From assembly GCF_027244095.1 (NCBI RefSeq), contig NC_069659.1:95645501-95709500 (forward strand): 64,000 nt of DNA, in the 5' to 3' direction. Positions 50,470 through 63,339 of this stretch are shown in pieces. The position numbers and the translations under genes are program-made. This DNA is from Hemicordylus capensis (Eukaryota > Chordata > Lepidosauria > Squamata > Cordylidae). The first letter of the stretch is position 1. Every line of letters begins with the position of its first letter. The notes below the pieces were generated by a model. That model worked only from the letters and a program-made list of their open reading frames with translations, ran no database searches and was not told where the DNA came from.

Positions 50470-52184
50470 TGCACATAGGCAGCACAGGCCTATGAAAGTT
50501 TATTCTGAAGTTAAGTCACTATGATTTCAATGGGACTTCCTCCCTAATAAAATGTGCATAGGATTACAGCCTCAGTCTCTGCCAGGGGCAGATTAAGCTT
50601 TTTGCCACCTGTAGGCAACCAAAGATTTGCCGCCCTGGCTCGAGGGGCTTGGCAGCTATACTTGTATAGGGGAATCCAGCATTCTCACATATGAAGCTTG
50701 CATGGTATGCTTCTTGAGGAAGTAGGGTGTGGATGCCACAGCCCTTGATGAGAATTTACAGTCTCATGTAAGGTCATCTCCTCCCAGGAAATGGCATTAC
50801 CATTTTGAATGGTTTCGCTGTTAGGATGTAGTCAAAGAAATGTCAATACACAGTTCATGATCATTGACTATTTTAAGAAACAGATGTTTTGGGAGATGTC
50901 AGCACTGTCATTAGAATGTGTCCTTACCAAGCAAATGTTTATGGTATATGCAGTTATATATATCTCCAGTTTTTCTGGTATGAGAGTTGTCCTGTTCAAA
51001 TAGACTTTGAACTCAAAACCTGAGACAAAATTCATGTCAGAATGTTTCAAATTATCAGAAATATGTTGGAATTTACTCTGTAACTAACAAAGCATTGTCT
51101 CTCTTCTTGTCCAAGGCACACTTATCTCTATATGTATGTATCTATGTTAAGTCCTTGGGGTGGAGTCAACCTTCAGTTCTGTTGATTAGCTGTTTTAAAA
51201 GTTCCGTTGGTTTGCTCTCCCCCTCTTTCAGAAGTGACCATTGGCTAGTGTTAAGAAATAATAAATAATTGGTGTTTTCTGCAACTAAAGTAAAGCTTCT
51301 AGTTTAATTCCTTATAAATCAAGGAATCACTCTGCAACAAAAAATGCCTGTAGTGATAGTCAAGCTTGAGGGAGGACAAGTGAGTCCTCAATTAGAGTAA
51401 CTGTTTGGAGAGTGGGCTTCTCCAAATTAGGAAGAAAGCCCAGAAAAATCAAATCCCTGTGGCCCAATACAGACTGAGGGGCAGGGTTTACTGGTCAACA
51501 GCCTATAGCAGAGTAGGGGGGAGGTGTGTTCAGTTCTTCCTTGGAGGCCTCTGTATGAGGTCTGATCAACATCTACTGTAGGACAAAGGGAGTCTAACAG
51601 CCTTGGGCTGGGAATCAACTGGGAGTTCCTTACCTAGAAGTAAGTAGGAAGGATAGAGACCAGTTTAGCTAGATGCTAAATAAATTAGGTGATTTATTTT
51701 TGTTCAAGTGCTTGGATCTGACTGCATGGTTCTTTTAATCCCAGGGGAAGGGTTTTATTTGAAAGGAAGCAGCTATTGTTGATGCCTCTATATTTTTCCT
51801 TATCATCCAATTATTAATAAATCCTAGTTGTTGTTAGAGAGTGTCACTCTGCATTGGGTCCTGTCCTAGCCATACTCTTTTGAAGGCCTAAGACTGCTCA
51901 AGCCTTACTGTAGGGAGGGTCTTTCCACTCTACTCTCCCAAAATATTCCTTTGGAAGGGTGAATCTGCTCATATAAAAAGTGGATGGTGGCAGCGTACCC
52001 AGGACTCCTTGCAGCTAGAGGAGGGATTTTTTTTATCTCCCCCCACTTTGATCATTTCAATGCCATTTCTGATCATTCAAATTATCGGAAATATGCCAGT
52101 TTCAGCCTTAAGACAAATCTTGAGCTCTTAGACTTCCAAGTTTTTCTCAATATATGTCTAAGAGTAAAATCTATTATATTAATT
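50470..52184. other. Intergenic, mostly unassigned
   Basis: A worn hAT-like start, ccaggggcagattaagcttt, lies at about 50583 and resembles the element at 55355. I see nothing else. Confidence 0.4.
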
Positions 52185-52505
52185 CTCCTGGGTGTGCCTT
52201 GGAATGTGCGTCCCAGGGCCCAGCTGATTGGCTGGGCAGCGGACGCACTTGATTGGCTGAGCCGCACACAGGAGGATTGGTTGCCGCTGCATCGGCCTGG
52301 CCATGGAGGCCAAAGGTGGCAGGCCTGGCCCGGCCGTGGAGGCAAGGCCTAGGAGGGGGGAAAGAAAGTGGGGGAGGGCAGAAGTGGCAGTGGGGAGAGG
52401 TGGCTGGGCCCAGAAGCAGAGACTGGGGCAGAAGGCGGGGGGAGAGGTAACCGCCGGCCCCAAAGAGCGCACAGATGCTCTGTGCAGGGTCGGCTAGTGA
52501 ATATG
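52185..52505 (-). repeat. GC-rich repeat, second copy of the 33464 family
   Basis: The right end gatgctctgtgcagggtcgg, then ctagtga, is the reverse of the head at 63964 (ctagctgggccgtgcacaga). The interior is G-rich with gggcagaagtggcagtgggg-like units, and the left end is tctcctgggtgtgccttgga. Confidence 0.6.
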
Positions 52506-52959
52506 AAATGTATATGCATCAAACCATTTTAAAGTGGTATTGAAAAAGAGCATGTCTTATTCTGATAAAGAGCAGTATCTGGAAAACCATATGAATACTA
52601 ACAGCAGTAAAATATGGCAGCATTAAACTTTTCAAAATCATTAATTTATAATCTCTTAACTATAAAAAGGTGTAGCTTGTTAAGTGGGGTGGGGCGGAGG
52701 CTGCACCTGCTGAAATTCCCTCTTTTGCACATCTATTACTTGTACAGGAGACCTGTCCTCTTTTCCATATGGCAGCCCTACAAATATACTGGCATGATCT
52801 TCAAATCCCCACATGCATTTGATTTGGTGTCCTTTCTTTTCAGCTCCCACACCACAAGCCAAACTTCTGGTATTGGGTTTAAAGTGGCCTGTGGCTCAAT
52901 GCTAGGCCGTGATTCAATGAAAAGGAAATAAACTGGTGATAGATCTTTAGCGTTTCAAA

Positions 52960-53050
52960 CAGGAATCTTTCTCAGCCAGAGACTTAATCTGGGACTTTCT
53001 GCATGCAAAGCAAATGCTCTATCACTGAGCCATGGCCCCATCCTCATAAG
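52960..53050 (-). repeat. tRNA-derived SINE, head part
   Basis: tctgcatgcaaagcaaatgc followed by tctatcactgagccatggcc is the reverse of a tRNA-like SINE head. Confidence 0.7.
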
Positions 53051-54117
53051 GTAGAACTTCCCATCTATCCCCAGCAGGCACTGTTCCCTCTAAGGCATGT
53101 GCACATGCACGCACTCACAAGTTTTTGAATGGCCACTCAGTACATTTGAGATCCTGCTCAGGTTGAATCATGAAGGCCTCACTCTGAATGCAGGTGTGCA
53201 CACACTGCTTTGACGCTACCACCCAGAACAAAACGCACAAAGATGAAAAGAATTAGAGGGACCATTACCAGCAGGGCTTGTGCAGGAGTTGAACTTGGGA
53301 TCTGAGCAAGAATCATACCCTGAGCCGAGCCCATCAAGCTGCATGACTTGTTCACATAGCCAATTTTTTCCAGTGTTTATGATTTCTAAATCATGTTTAT
53401 GATTTCTAAATCATAAACCCATATACAAAGATTCTCTCAGGGGTGGTTCTCATTTTTCCCATTTGTGGTGTACTATTGTCCACATAAGTATATTGACGAC
53501 TAATTACAGCATATTTTTCAACAGCTCCCAATAGAAAAATTGAAATTATATTAATCCTGTGAAATTAAAATATACAAATTAGAAGTGACAATTAGTTCAT
53601 CCTGTATTACTGGTATGATTTTCAGTGCTAAACCATTCGTCCATTCCTGCTTTAATATGCCCAAATCAAAAATAGGTTGAAAATAAAGGGACAACTTTAT
53701 CTGTAATGATAACTGGCAATGATTCATCTGCAAATCAGGGCATATTACTTTCTTACAATCTTCTATCCCCCCCCCCCCAACAAACAATACTGTAATGTTC
53801 TCTAATGCAAGCAGAAAAGAGTCACAACATGATTCGGGTAAATAGTTTTTTTCCCTATATGGACATTTAGTTGATTTTATTTATACCAGAAAATTTGTAT
53901 AATTTTTAAAACAACATGTTAATAAAAAAGATATGTTATTGGTGTATGTGAGTGAAGTAGCCAATAATATGTTCTGTGACCTGGAAGGGCTTGGTTCAAA
54001 TCTCAGCTCATACAGCAAACAATATCTCTTAGCTTTCCAGATATATTATGGGTATAATAATACAGTACTACCCTTCCGTGCAGAGTTGTTACAAGGATTA
54101 TTGAGCTGAGTATTATG
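53051..54117. other. Intergenic, nothing recognised
   Basis: AT-rich. A possible second SINE-like piece lies near 53270-53340 (gagttgaacttgggatctga). No coding signal. Confidence 0.4.
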
Positions 54118-54215
54118 ACAGTGCCATGTGTGTGAAAGGCTCTTTACACAGAATAAGGAGGCAAGTCTCTCTCCCAAAGGGGCTCACAATCTAAAAAGAG
54201 ATGCAAGAGACACAA
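54118..54215 (-). repeat. L2-tailed SINE fragment
   Basis: ccaaaggggctcacaatcta matches the 19960 family. Confidence 0.65.
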
Positions 54216-55354
54216 CAGAGGAAGGGAAGGCGAGAGAAAGGAGAAGAATATGCAATTATTTGACATGTACTTACTTAGACAGTATCAAGGACACCATTCT
54301 CAGGAGGGAGGAAAATGTTGGTCTTTGCCAGGCCAGTAAAGGGGACATCTGTGCCTTGTTTGTTACAGACAGATGGAGAATAAAGGCTAGATAATGTAGG
54401 CAAAGCATGTTAAGCATCACTAAGAAAAGGTGATATACGAATCCTAAGTATTGTCATCAATTAGATGACATGACATATTCTGTGTTCTGGTATCACAGCA
54501 AGTGTTTCCATTATTGTTGTTATATGCCTTTAAAAAGGAACAGAAGGTACTCATTCCCTGTGTAAGTATACAGCTACATGACAACAGGGAATACAAGCGT
54601 CCAAGGAGCTGCTACTAGTCACCCTTGTTTTTCTTCCACCTCAAAACACAGACGACTTAGAATTGTCAGGTGAGTGGAGAGCTGCCTGAAACCCTTCCTT
54701 TCCTGTCTAACTTGCTGGCTAGCATGTCTAAGCTGATGCAGAGTGGAAATTGTGTGAGACAAAAAGAGAAATGAAGTAGCAGCTTTCTTCCCTCTTGAAG
54801 CAGGGGAGGTGTCTCAAATAGGAGCTAGGTCACAATTTATGATGATGAGCAACCCTGCAGTTTTTCTTAAGGCTGCAGTCCTATACATACTTCCTTAGGT
54901 GTAAATCCTACTGAACACTGGACAGACCTCCTTCTGCCTGAACAAATATGCATGGGAACAAACGAAATGAATCTGGCCCAAGCCTAGGAATGTCTACCAC
55001 CCACTAAAGTCAGTTTCCCCAAGTAAGTGTGCATAGGATTTTAGCCTTTAAAAAATTATTAATTCCAAAATAGCCTCAGACTGCAATTCTGTGCACAGTT
55101 ACAGGGGAGTAAGTTTTATTAATGGAATTTTCTTCAGGGTAAGGCATACATGGTATTTCACTGACAGATTGTTTGTCCATTAACCACAAATGCTCTGAAT
55201 TCAAATATTTATTTTCTCCCGATTTTGCTTATGTTGTAACACAGCATGTATTTTGATGACATATAAATAACAATAATAAGCATACAGAGTGAAAAGGAAC
55301 AAACAGTACAATTAGGTGCATATATATGTTGAAGTAAATTCCACTGAGTCCAGC
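54216..55354. other. Intergenic, nothing recognised
   Basis: No gene or clear repeat. Words like gtaaatcctactgaacactg and agtaagtgtgcataggattt recur in such genomes, but I cannot name a family. Confidence 0.4.
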
Positions 55355-56013
55355 CAGTGGTGGATTTAAGGAGAGGCAAAGTAGGCACTTGTCTACGATA
55401 GCAAAATTTGAGGAGCGGCAAATTTTACCACCCCTCTCCAGGGGCAGCAGCTGTAGTGAGGGTAGGGGTGGTGAGGGGGGAAGTCCCCCCTTTTTTCTTC
55501 TAAAAGTTGCCATAGCGGCAGGATGGGGGCAGCAAAGTCTGCACAGCAGTGACTGCAAGGAAGGGAGGCGAGGGGGAAATTCCTCCTTTTACTTTAAAAC
55601 AGTGCTGCTCAGTGGAATGGGGCTGCAGTAGGGAGGGTGTTGGTAGGGTGAGGGGAATGTTCCCCCTTTTACCTTAAAGCAGTGCCACTGAGCAGCTGGG
55701 CGGCAAGGGAGAGCTCCTTCCAGCTCCCCTCCTCCCTCTCAAATGAGTGCATGCCCCCCCTTGCAGCCCATTTTGGATCCTTCAAGGTCCCCGCCGCACA
55801 TCAGCACTGCTCTAAGGTAAAAAGAGGAACTTTCCCCTTGCCTCCTGCTCCCTCCAGGTGCTGCTGTGCAGCCTTCACTGCCCACATCCCACTGCTGCAG
55901 TGGCTTTTAGAAGAAAAGTGGGGCTTCCCCTCGTCACCCCCACCCTTACTGCAGCGGTGGGGGCAACAAATCCTTGGCCATCTATGGGCGGCAAAAAGCT
56001 TAATCCACCCCTG
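55355..56013. mobile_element. Non-autonomous hAT element, 0.66 kb
   Basis: The ends cagtggtggatttaagg and taatccacccctg are inverted. Flanks agtccagc and attccagc match at 7 of 8 once aligned. Internal GC-rich repeats around ccccttttaccttaaa. No transposase. Confidence 0.72.
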
Positions 56014-57582
56014 ATTCCAGCAGGGCTAATACGCAGAGCTGCAGATCCCCCACTAAGCATTTGAGGGCCTTCCTCATTTTACTGAACTCCTCCTGCCAAA
56101 CCTAATAACCCATATCTTCAGTTGTTTCCCCCCCTTAAAAAATTATCTTTATTTTTAAGTGAGGAATTGCTCCTCAAGCATTCCCTGCTAAGTGTGCATG
56201 AAAAGGGATGGGATGACAAGACGGGCACTTTGTGGAGAGGTCTCCACAGATCAAGTGATGAAGAAGTATTTGCACAAGCACATGGAGTCCTGGTGGTGCC
56301 ACGAACCAGGTGTTGGGAATTCTCTCTGGTAGAGAAACCTTTTTTCAATTATAGCAGAGTGCACAGAGGCACAACACAGCGGATTTAGTTAGGCATGCGC
56401 GTATGCTGAGAGTAAAGTAACTTGGAGCCAGTTCATAGTTTCAAATCAACATATAAGGCATTTATTAGAGAACTCCATTCTAGATAGGAAAGTGAGGAGT
56501 TAGGATCTCTAATCTAGCTAGCTAGCTGGATGCAGATGGATTCTGCATCTTCTCTGCACACATGGTGCAGGGAGAGGAGCTTGCTTGCATGTTGCAAGGT
56601 AGAAGGAACAGGAAGAGAAGAGAGAGGAAGTGTCCCTGAGATTAGCAATCTACATTCCAAAGGGATAGAGCAGTAGAGAAGGGATGACCAATGTCTTGAC
56701 TCTCTAGCCCTCTGACTCACTAATCTGTCCTCCTATGTCACTGAGACAAGAGACAGTGCAAAGTCCTTAACTTCCAACACCAGGCAACCCAGTTGTTTCC
56801 CAACAAAGATGACGGGAGTGATACCGGGCCCTGGGCTGAAAGGAAGCCCCTGGAATTATTGAGTGGCTCTGTGCTATTTTTTTGTACAAATTAGTAGGGG
56901 AAGGGGGGACCAGACCCTTCCCCTTGGATGCAAGCAAATACTCTTTGACATTACTCATGAGAAGTACTGACTTCGGATACACTGAGAAGGTGTTTGAAGG
57001 GATGAATCAATAATGTGTGCCAGCGGTCTTCTGAAGACCGCTCTCTCATGAAAATGGCAGGCCATAGGAACTAGTATACAGGCTAGACGGCTTTTGCCGC
57101 TTAGCCCCATTGCTAGATCCATTCAAGCCCCGGGGAATGGTACCACACCAACGTCTTTCCAGGTCACGGTGACTGGCGGACAGCAGGAGCAAAAGTGCTC
57201 ACTGGCAGTCTGGTTGTCCCTTGCCAGATATGCATTTTGATTTTGACCCATTATGGCTACCCGGCTTGCCAGGGACTGCTGAAAACAGGAGCTCCGCTCA
57301 CCTGCAATTCCTTGCAGCGGCCGGTCTGCATACGCTATGACTCCAGTCCTAGGCAACCCTGGAATTTTGAATGTGTACTAGGAGTCATCACCAATCTTGC
57401 CAGACTGAGCCCACAGGTAAGCGATCAGATACATGGAGCAGCCCAGACTCTTTAGGAGTCTGTAGAGCTTGAGTGAGAGGGGATGGCGAGGAGTCTGAGG
57501 TCTATTTTTAAAGATATACCAGAGGCCCCACATCTGTGGAGTTCCCTATATTTGTATGGCCTAACTCATGAAGGTGCAGTCC
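56014..57582. other. Intergenic, nothing recognised
   Basis: Mixed composition. Open frames carry no recognisable motif. Confidence 0.4.
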
Positions 57583-57750
57583 CAGGGGCGTAGCTAGGGG
57601 AGAGGGGGCCTGTGTTCATCCCTCTCTCTGGCGGCCCCCCAGAGTGAGGGAGATAATGAAGAAAATAGGGAGGAGTGGAGCTGGAGGGCCCTTAGGAGCT
57701 GGGGGCCCGTGTTCTTTGAACCCTTTTGCTCCATTATAGCTACGCCCCTG
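57583..57750 (+). mobile_element. Short non-autonomous hAT element
   Basis: The ends caggggcgtagctagggg and atagctacgcccctg are inverted. The interior is the reverse of 14500-14651. Flanks gcagtcc and ggagtcc are only roughly alike. Confidence 0.75.
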
Positions 57751-58537
57751 GAGTCCGATGGAAACCCAAAGCTCATGGAGCCTCTAGTCCTGCCCAGTGA
57801 ATTGGTCCTCTCATGAGAGGACTAACCCCCAGCTGGCAAGCCAACACAGAGGCAGGAGTGTGTTGAGGGTTCCTGGACTGCTTTGACCGGGTCTGCCATC
57901 ACAAGAGAATCCTTTTCTTCAGTGCACCAGACACCAGGATCCTTTGCCCACCCTCACATATATGTATTCCCTCCTAGGAAGTCATCATGAACTCTTCCTG
58001 GAGTAAGAGAAAAATAGTGTCCCTTTCCATCCCCCTCCCCCATTACCAGCAATTGTGCTCGGTTGAGACTGTTTGGCTGTGGGGCTCTTGTGAAGGTGGC
58101 AGTGCAAGTGTTGTGAGAAGAAGGGTTTAAATGCCATTTAAAAGGCTTTAAATGTCCTTTCCCTGTTGAGGGCGGGCAGTCCAGGCTGAAAAGGCATGAT
58201 CATGCTGGGCACGCCCTTTGAAGATTGTGGCCAATGGCTGCTGCCCTGCTGATGTGCTGCCGCCTTGCCATCAGTCTGGCAATGCAAGCGCTATGGAGCT
58301 TGCTGGGATGTGGCCTTGGCATACCAGAGAGAGGAAGGGGCTCTTCTGCCCTGAAACCGGAGGTTGCCTGGCCCGGGTTGGAAGATGATCTGTGGGATAA
58401 TTCCCGAGTTAAAGGGTTAACTTTAGGTTCGTCAACCCATGGATTGGCATTATGTGAGAAGGCAGTCAATGACTCAAGAGGCCTTTTTAATATCCCAGTA
58501 TATTTCAGTCAATTGTGACTGCTCACAATGGTGATAT

Positions 58538-58855
58538 CAGGGGTGTAACTCCCATTAGGCAAGGGGAGACAGTCGTCTTGGGGCCTCACTGCCCCGAGGG
58601 GCCTCCCAGAGGCACGTCACATGACTCTCAACCTGTCCGTGTTGCACCCCTTATGAGTTATGTTGAGTCTCTTGGAGACTGGCAGTAGCAGAGAGTAAAA
58701 AAACTAGATTCAATGTGAACTAGATATTCACCATATTCATAATGGGGATGTGAGTGTGAGTGCACTATATATTGTGAAGTTTGTTTGTGTATATCAGCGA
58801 GGGGCCCATTTTAAAATCTTGTCTCTGGGCCCACTCCAACCTTGCTACGCCCCTG
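58538..58855 (+). mobile_element. Non-autonomous hAT element with perfect duplication
   Basis: The ends caggggtgtaactcccatta and cttgctacgcccctg are inverted. A perfect 8-bp duplication ggtgatat lies at 58530 and 58856. Same family as 37918. Confidence 0.92.
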
Positions 58856-59097
58856 GGTGATATAAATGCTCTGCATGTTCAAAAGCACCAACATTTCAGT
58901 TATTACATGTCCAACCTATTATTTATTTATTTGTATTGCAACAGTCACGTCGTCAGACTGCTAGGGAAGTGCTGAAGCTATCAGGCAAAACATTTTTTAA
59001 ATTTAAAACACTTTAAAATAAGGTTGCTAATCAGTTTTGCTGATTGAAGCTATATAATATGCAAGCATTAAACTGGTGCAGTTTCTTCTAATGCCAC

Positions 59098-59290
59098 ATC
59101 CCCATGCTAACTGAGCAAAGAGGCACCTTTGAAAAGTGGTGATTATCTTTATTTAGCAGGGGGAGAGCAACTGGCCCTACCCATCCACAACACAGCATCC
59201 GTCCAATGGCTGTTGCTGGTGTCTATCTTATTTTTCTTTTTTTAAGATTGTGAGCCCTTTGGGGACAGGGAGCCATTTTATTTATCTATT
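59098..59290 (+). repeat. L2-tailed SINE-like repeat
   Basis: ccatgctaactgagcaaaga through gattgtgagccctttgggga. Same family as 19960. It ends in an A/T run. Confidence 0.8.
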
Positions 59291-59519
59291 TATATCTATG
59301 AATAGATAGAACTTTGTGTTAGATAGAACTTTGGGAACTTTGTGTTGAAAAGTGATTGAAAAGTTTATTCGTCATATTGGTCTGCTGAGGAAATGCTTCC
59401 CCTGGTGAATTTCTGCCTGTAGTTGTGAAATCCACACTATCTGTAGATGTATCCGGAAGAAAGGTGGCAATCTTCTTCTTCTTTAAAGCGTTGCCCCATA
59501 GCTCAGTTTATATGAAACA

Positions 59520-60160
59520 GGAACGAGGCTACGCTCTCTTTTCTCTCTCTCTGACGGAAGTTTTTGGTATTTGCAGCCTCTGGCCATGCCTCACAGCTCC
59601 TTCTGCCGTCAGAGGAGCGAGAGGGAGGGAGGAGGAGGAGGTCGTGACGGGCAGAGCCGGTTCTTCTCTGTGTGTGTGTGTGTCACTGGCAGTATCCCTC
59701 GAGCAGTGCAAGTTAAGGACTGGGTCGGCTGGAATGGAAAGAAAGAAGCCGCTCCCGGCAGCGCAGCTCAACCAGGAAGTCGCCGAGGGCTGCCAGGAAA
59801 AGGCGCCTCCCCGTCGCTGATCGCTGGAAGGGGGAACCAGCAGCGTCATCCCCTCAGGTAGGGAAACCCCCCCCCGTCCCCCCGAATCTGAACCCCTGAG
59901 AGAGAACAATGCGGGAGGGGGCTGAGGAGAGGTGGTGGCGCTGCCGCCGCTTTTCCTCTTGGTCAATCAAACGCGCCCCCGAGGCTGCCTGAGGGAAAGA
60001 AGTGCGGCGTGTTCGGAGGTGCACCTGCTGCTGAGGCTGCCTGGACACGGCTCCAGCCAAGGGCGCCCGAGCAACAGAAGGAGCGTCGGTCTGATGGGCG
60101 GCAGTGGAGGGTATATTTCGAGGAGGAGGAGGAGGTGGGAGCGCTGGGGACTGGTTTCCC
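59520..60160 (+). promoter_or_regulatory. CpG-rich block, putative SLC37A1 promoter and noncoding exon 1
   Basis: This is the most CpG-dense stretch of the right third of the window and is free of repeats. A good donor, ccctcag followed by gtaggg, ends a candidate first exon at 59857. No open frame resembles a known protein, so the exon would be untranslated. In human, SLC37A1, an ER phosphate-linked glucose-6-phosphate antiporter, is the next gene after RSPH1 and is read away from it, which fits position and strand. The first coding exon is not in the remaining 4 kb. The assignment rests on gene order only. Confidence 0.45.
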
Positions 60161-60454
60161 TTTGCATCGTGTTTCCTCCAAGCACACGCATCTTCAAGGG
60201 CACACATGCACCAGAGAGCTTGACAAGGATTGGCTGGAGCTTCTTCTTTAACTCACTCTTGGCCATTGGCAGCACAAGCCTGAGGCTGTTTACTCAAAAA
60301 CAGCCCCGTTTGGATTCAGTGAGACTTACTCTGAAGTTGGCTGAGAGGAAGCGTGCATGCAATTGTAGTGTATGTGAGCCATTTGAAAGGAAGGGTTTTT
60401 AATTCCTCCCCGCCTCACTGCAGTGTATGCTTGTGGAGGAAAGGGTACGAAATG

Positions 60455-60600
60455 ATTGTGTGCCTTTCAGCACCTTCCTATATCGCTGCTGCCTAATATA
60501 GGTGTTTCCCATAGTCTGGGAAACATACCAGTGGAGATTCCAACTGGCAACCTCTGGCTTGCTAGTCAAGTCATTTCCCCGCTGCGCCATTAGTCTGTAC
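60455..60600 (-). repeat. Sauria SINE, 5' part
   Basis: The reverse of the tRNA-like head (ggcgcagcggggaaatgact; B-box ggttgccagttggaat) and the core tattaggcagcagcgata. The Bov-B tail is missing. Confidence 0.85.
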
Positions 60601-61214
60601 CCCCCTCAATGTTTTTTTTCCTGGTGCCACCAGTGTCGGGGCAGGCTGGCCCAACTAAGGCAGATTTGAGGGTTTCATTAGAGCAGCAAAACAAACAGAC
60701 AATTAGAAACTAACCTTTATTTCAGTATAAGCTTTTGTGAACTATTTTTCAGCGTTGCTAACATTTGTTAGTCTTTAAAATGCTATAGGACTCTTGCTGC
60801 TGCTACAACAGAATAATATGACCATGCCTTTGAAAATTTATTATAGCATAAGCTTTGATGGACTACAGCCCACTTCATCTTCAGTTGATCGATCCATGTA
60901 CATGTGTAGGTGAGGGAGCTTAGTGGGGTGATTGAGGAACTGTTTCACTACAGCGTCCAGCTGAATATGGAAGTTTTCAGTTGCCTTTCTTACACATGTA
61001 ATGAGTAAGTCCCACTGAGATTAAGTGGACTAATCATGAGTGAATTTGCATAATTACATCTTTATTGTGAAAGTCCCATCAAACTTGGGATATTCAAATG
61101 AATAAAATTCTTCCAAAAAATCTTTGTTGCACAGGTGCGATAGAACCCATCAACAATAGCACATTGCATTTAGCATTGTGGGCCTCCTCTTCAAATATAG
61201 CACAACTTCTTGGT

Positions 61215-61410
61215 CAGTGCATACAAAGCACTGTAGCTCAGTGCACACATTCTTTGCATGCAGAAGTTCCCAGGTTCATTCCCTAGTGTCTCTAGATAGG
61301 CCTTGGAAAGACCAGACCACACCCGTCTCAAACCCTGGAGAGCTGTGACCAGTCCATTACTGACTTAGATTGATCAATGGTCTGATTCAGTACAAGGCAG
61401 CTTCATATGT
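61215..61410 (+). repeat. tRNA-derived SINE
   Basis: It has gtagctcagtgcacac, tttgcatgcagaagttccca and B-box-like ggttcattccc, then ccctggagagctgtgaccag and ends gtacaaggcagcttcatatg. Same family as 46272-47860, opposite strand. Confidence 0.8.
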
Positions 61411-61466
61411 ATATTCAGCCTTATCCTCATGAAGACATGTGAAAAGTTTCTTTTTCAGACATGTTT

Positions 61467-61469
<3 letters not shown>

Positions 61470-61508
<39 letters not shown>
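61470..61508. repeat. (TA)n microsatellite
   Basis: A TA run of about 38 bp. Confidence 0.95.
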
Positions 61509-61511
<3 letters not shown>

Positions 61512-61655
61512 TGTCTCTGACCTCATCCTCTTGGATATGATAATGGTCAAGTTTGACAGGGCATTATAAACTGAAGACATGCATGCCTGCAGATAGACAA
61601 CCTCCTCCTTGAAAAATGATCCGTATTCTGTCCAAGAACTGTTTTACATATCTAG

Positions 61656-62812
61656 TAGGCCAATGTATGTTCAGAAAATTTGGATTTGGATCCAATCCAA
61701 CTTCAACAATGTTGGATTCGGATTCTATGGCCTCTGGAAATGATGGATATCAGATTGGATTCAGGATTAGAATCCGGATAGATACTTTATTTATGGCCAA
61801 AACAACAACACAAACAATAAACATTATTCCAGCATTCAACATTAACTCAATCATTAACTTTAGCATCACTCAATGAACTACAGATTCTAATTGCGATGTA
61901 ACAAAATTTTGCTACAACATGAGAGATGCAGAGTGCATTATCTTCCAGTAAAATTTTTACCAGCAAACTATCCAATTGATGTTGAAACCTAGAAAGAAGT
62001 GGCAGAATCAAATGACATCTGAGAATCCGAATTAAATTCAGATTTTCCCCATAGTGGTTAATGGGGGAACTGGGGGGAAATCACCAAAAATCACTGGTTG
62101 GTTCTAGAGCATTTTTCCTGATTTTTGGTGAATTTTTCGGGGGGGGGATTAAATGATTTAAAATAGTGAAATTTGGCTCGTTTCAAGCCTGAGTTTTACA
62201 AAACCTTCTGAATTGGAAGCCCCTTCTTGGACCATCATTCCACCCCTATGTGCAGGGGAAAGGACATTCCTTTGATTTTATATTAAAAAAAATTCCTTCC
62301 CCATTGAAGGGACAGGCAGACAAGTTAAAAGGGATTAAAAGGACTTCACACCTTTTAATTCCTTAATGGTTAGAAGGGAAAGTGAGAAATTATTTCTAAC
62401 CATGAAAACAAATATTCAAACTACTCTCATTTTTACTGTCTGTGTGTTTATGCAGATAGCTCCATTTTTAGCCAATCAGGGAATTGACCAATTCTTTTCA
62501 AATTCGTTACAGGGGGCTCTGACCTGCTTCCCCATATGTGTGGCAAGTTTCAAGGCTCTAGGACCAACCGGTGATTTTTTGTGAATTTCTTTCAGTTTTC
62601 CCATTCACCTCTATGGGGGGAAATCCTATTTTTATAGGGTGTCATTTTGCAAATTCCAAAATTCTGAAGTATTTCTGAAATTAACTTTGATATTTCAGAA
62701 TTCCAGCTTTACTGATCCGATTTTCAAAGGGGAAATCAGATTAGGATTTTACCGATTTTTCACAATTTTTGGATAAAATGTGAATTTTAAAATGTGAATT
62801 TGCACAGGCCTA
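61656..62812. mobile_element. Non-autonomous hAT-type element, 1.16 kb
   Basis: The ends taggccaatgtatgttcag and atttgcacaggccta are inverted. A perfect 8-bp duplication atatctag lies at 61648 and 62813. The A/T-rich interior has gattcggattc-like words in both orientations and no transposase frame. Confidence 0.85.
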
Positions 62813-63339
62813 ATATCTAGTTTTTACCTGTTTGTGCTTTCCCCTTTGTTAAGAATTCCATATTTATATATTGCTTTTAGGGCAACTAGTTCTTTGTAGA
62901 GTTTAGTATGGTTTCTCATTTTCAAATGTTACATGTATATTTGGACTACACAGTCATACACACAGTTTCTCTTGGTATCTCCCACCTCATAGAAGAAGGA
63001 TTTATATCTCGCTTCACTCACCATGCTTGTGGGTGAAGGGATGCTAAGCTACATTAGTAATTCTGAGCACAGAACCAACAGTGTTTTTTTAAAAAATCAA
63101 TTAAGATAAATGTGGAGACCTCAATGGAAGCAAAAGTGAAAGAACAACTGCTTGTATTCAACCTAGATGGCCAAGAGGTTGTGCTTGTATTTGAAAGGGC
63201 ATATTCACAATGTCATGTATGTGGAAAATAGATCCCATTGCTAGTGCTCTTATCGAGCTAATGCAATAAAGATTCTTTGAGAAAATATGTTTTGAACATC
63301 CCAGTTTTGATTGGTCTTTCACCACAGATAGCAGCTATG
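62813..63339. other. Nothing recognised
   Basis: Putative SLC37A1 first intron. No coding exon is seen; a short SINE-like phrase, agaagaaggatttatatctc, lies near 62992. Confidence 0.4.

Noticed and set aside
59529-60402. Several 100-156-codon frames in the CpG-rich block
   Set aside because: Stop codons are rare in such GC-rich DNA, frames overlap on both strands, and none resembles SLC37A1 or another protein.
61215-61290. tRNA gene
   Set aside because: The tRNA-like head belongs to a SINE: it lacks a foldable acceptor stem and continues into the SINE body. The same holds for 12921-13130, 13593-13850 and 1200-1440.
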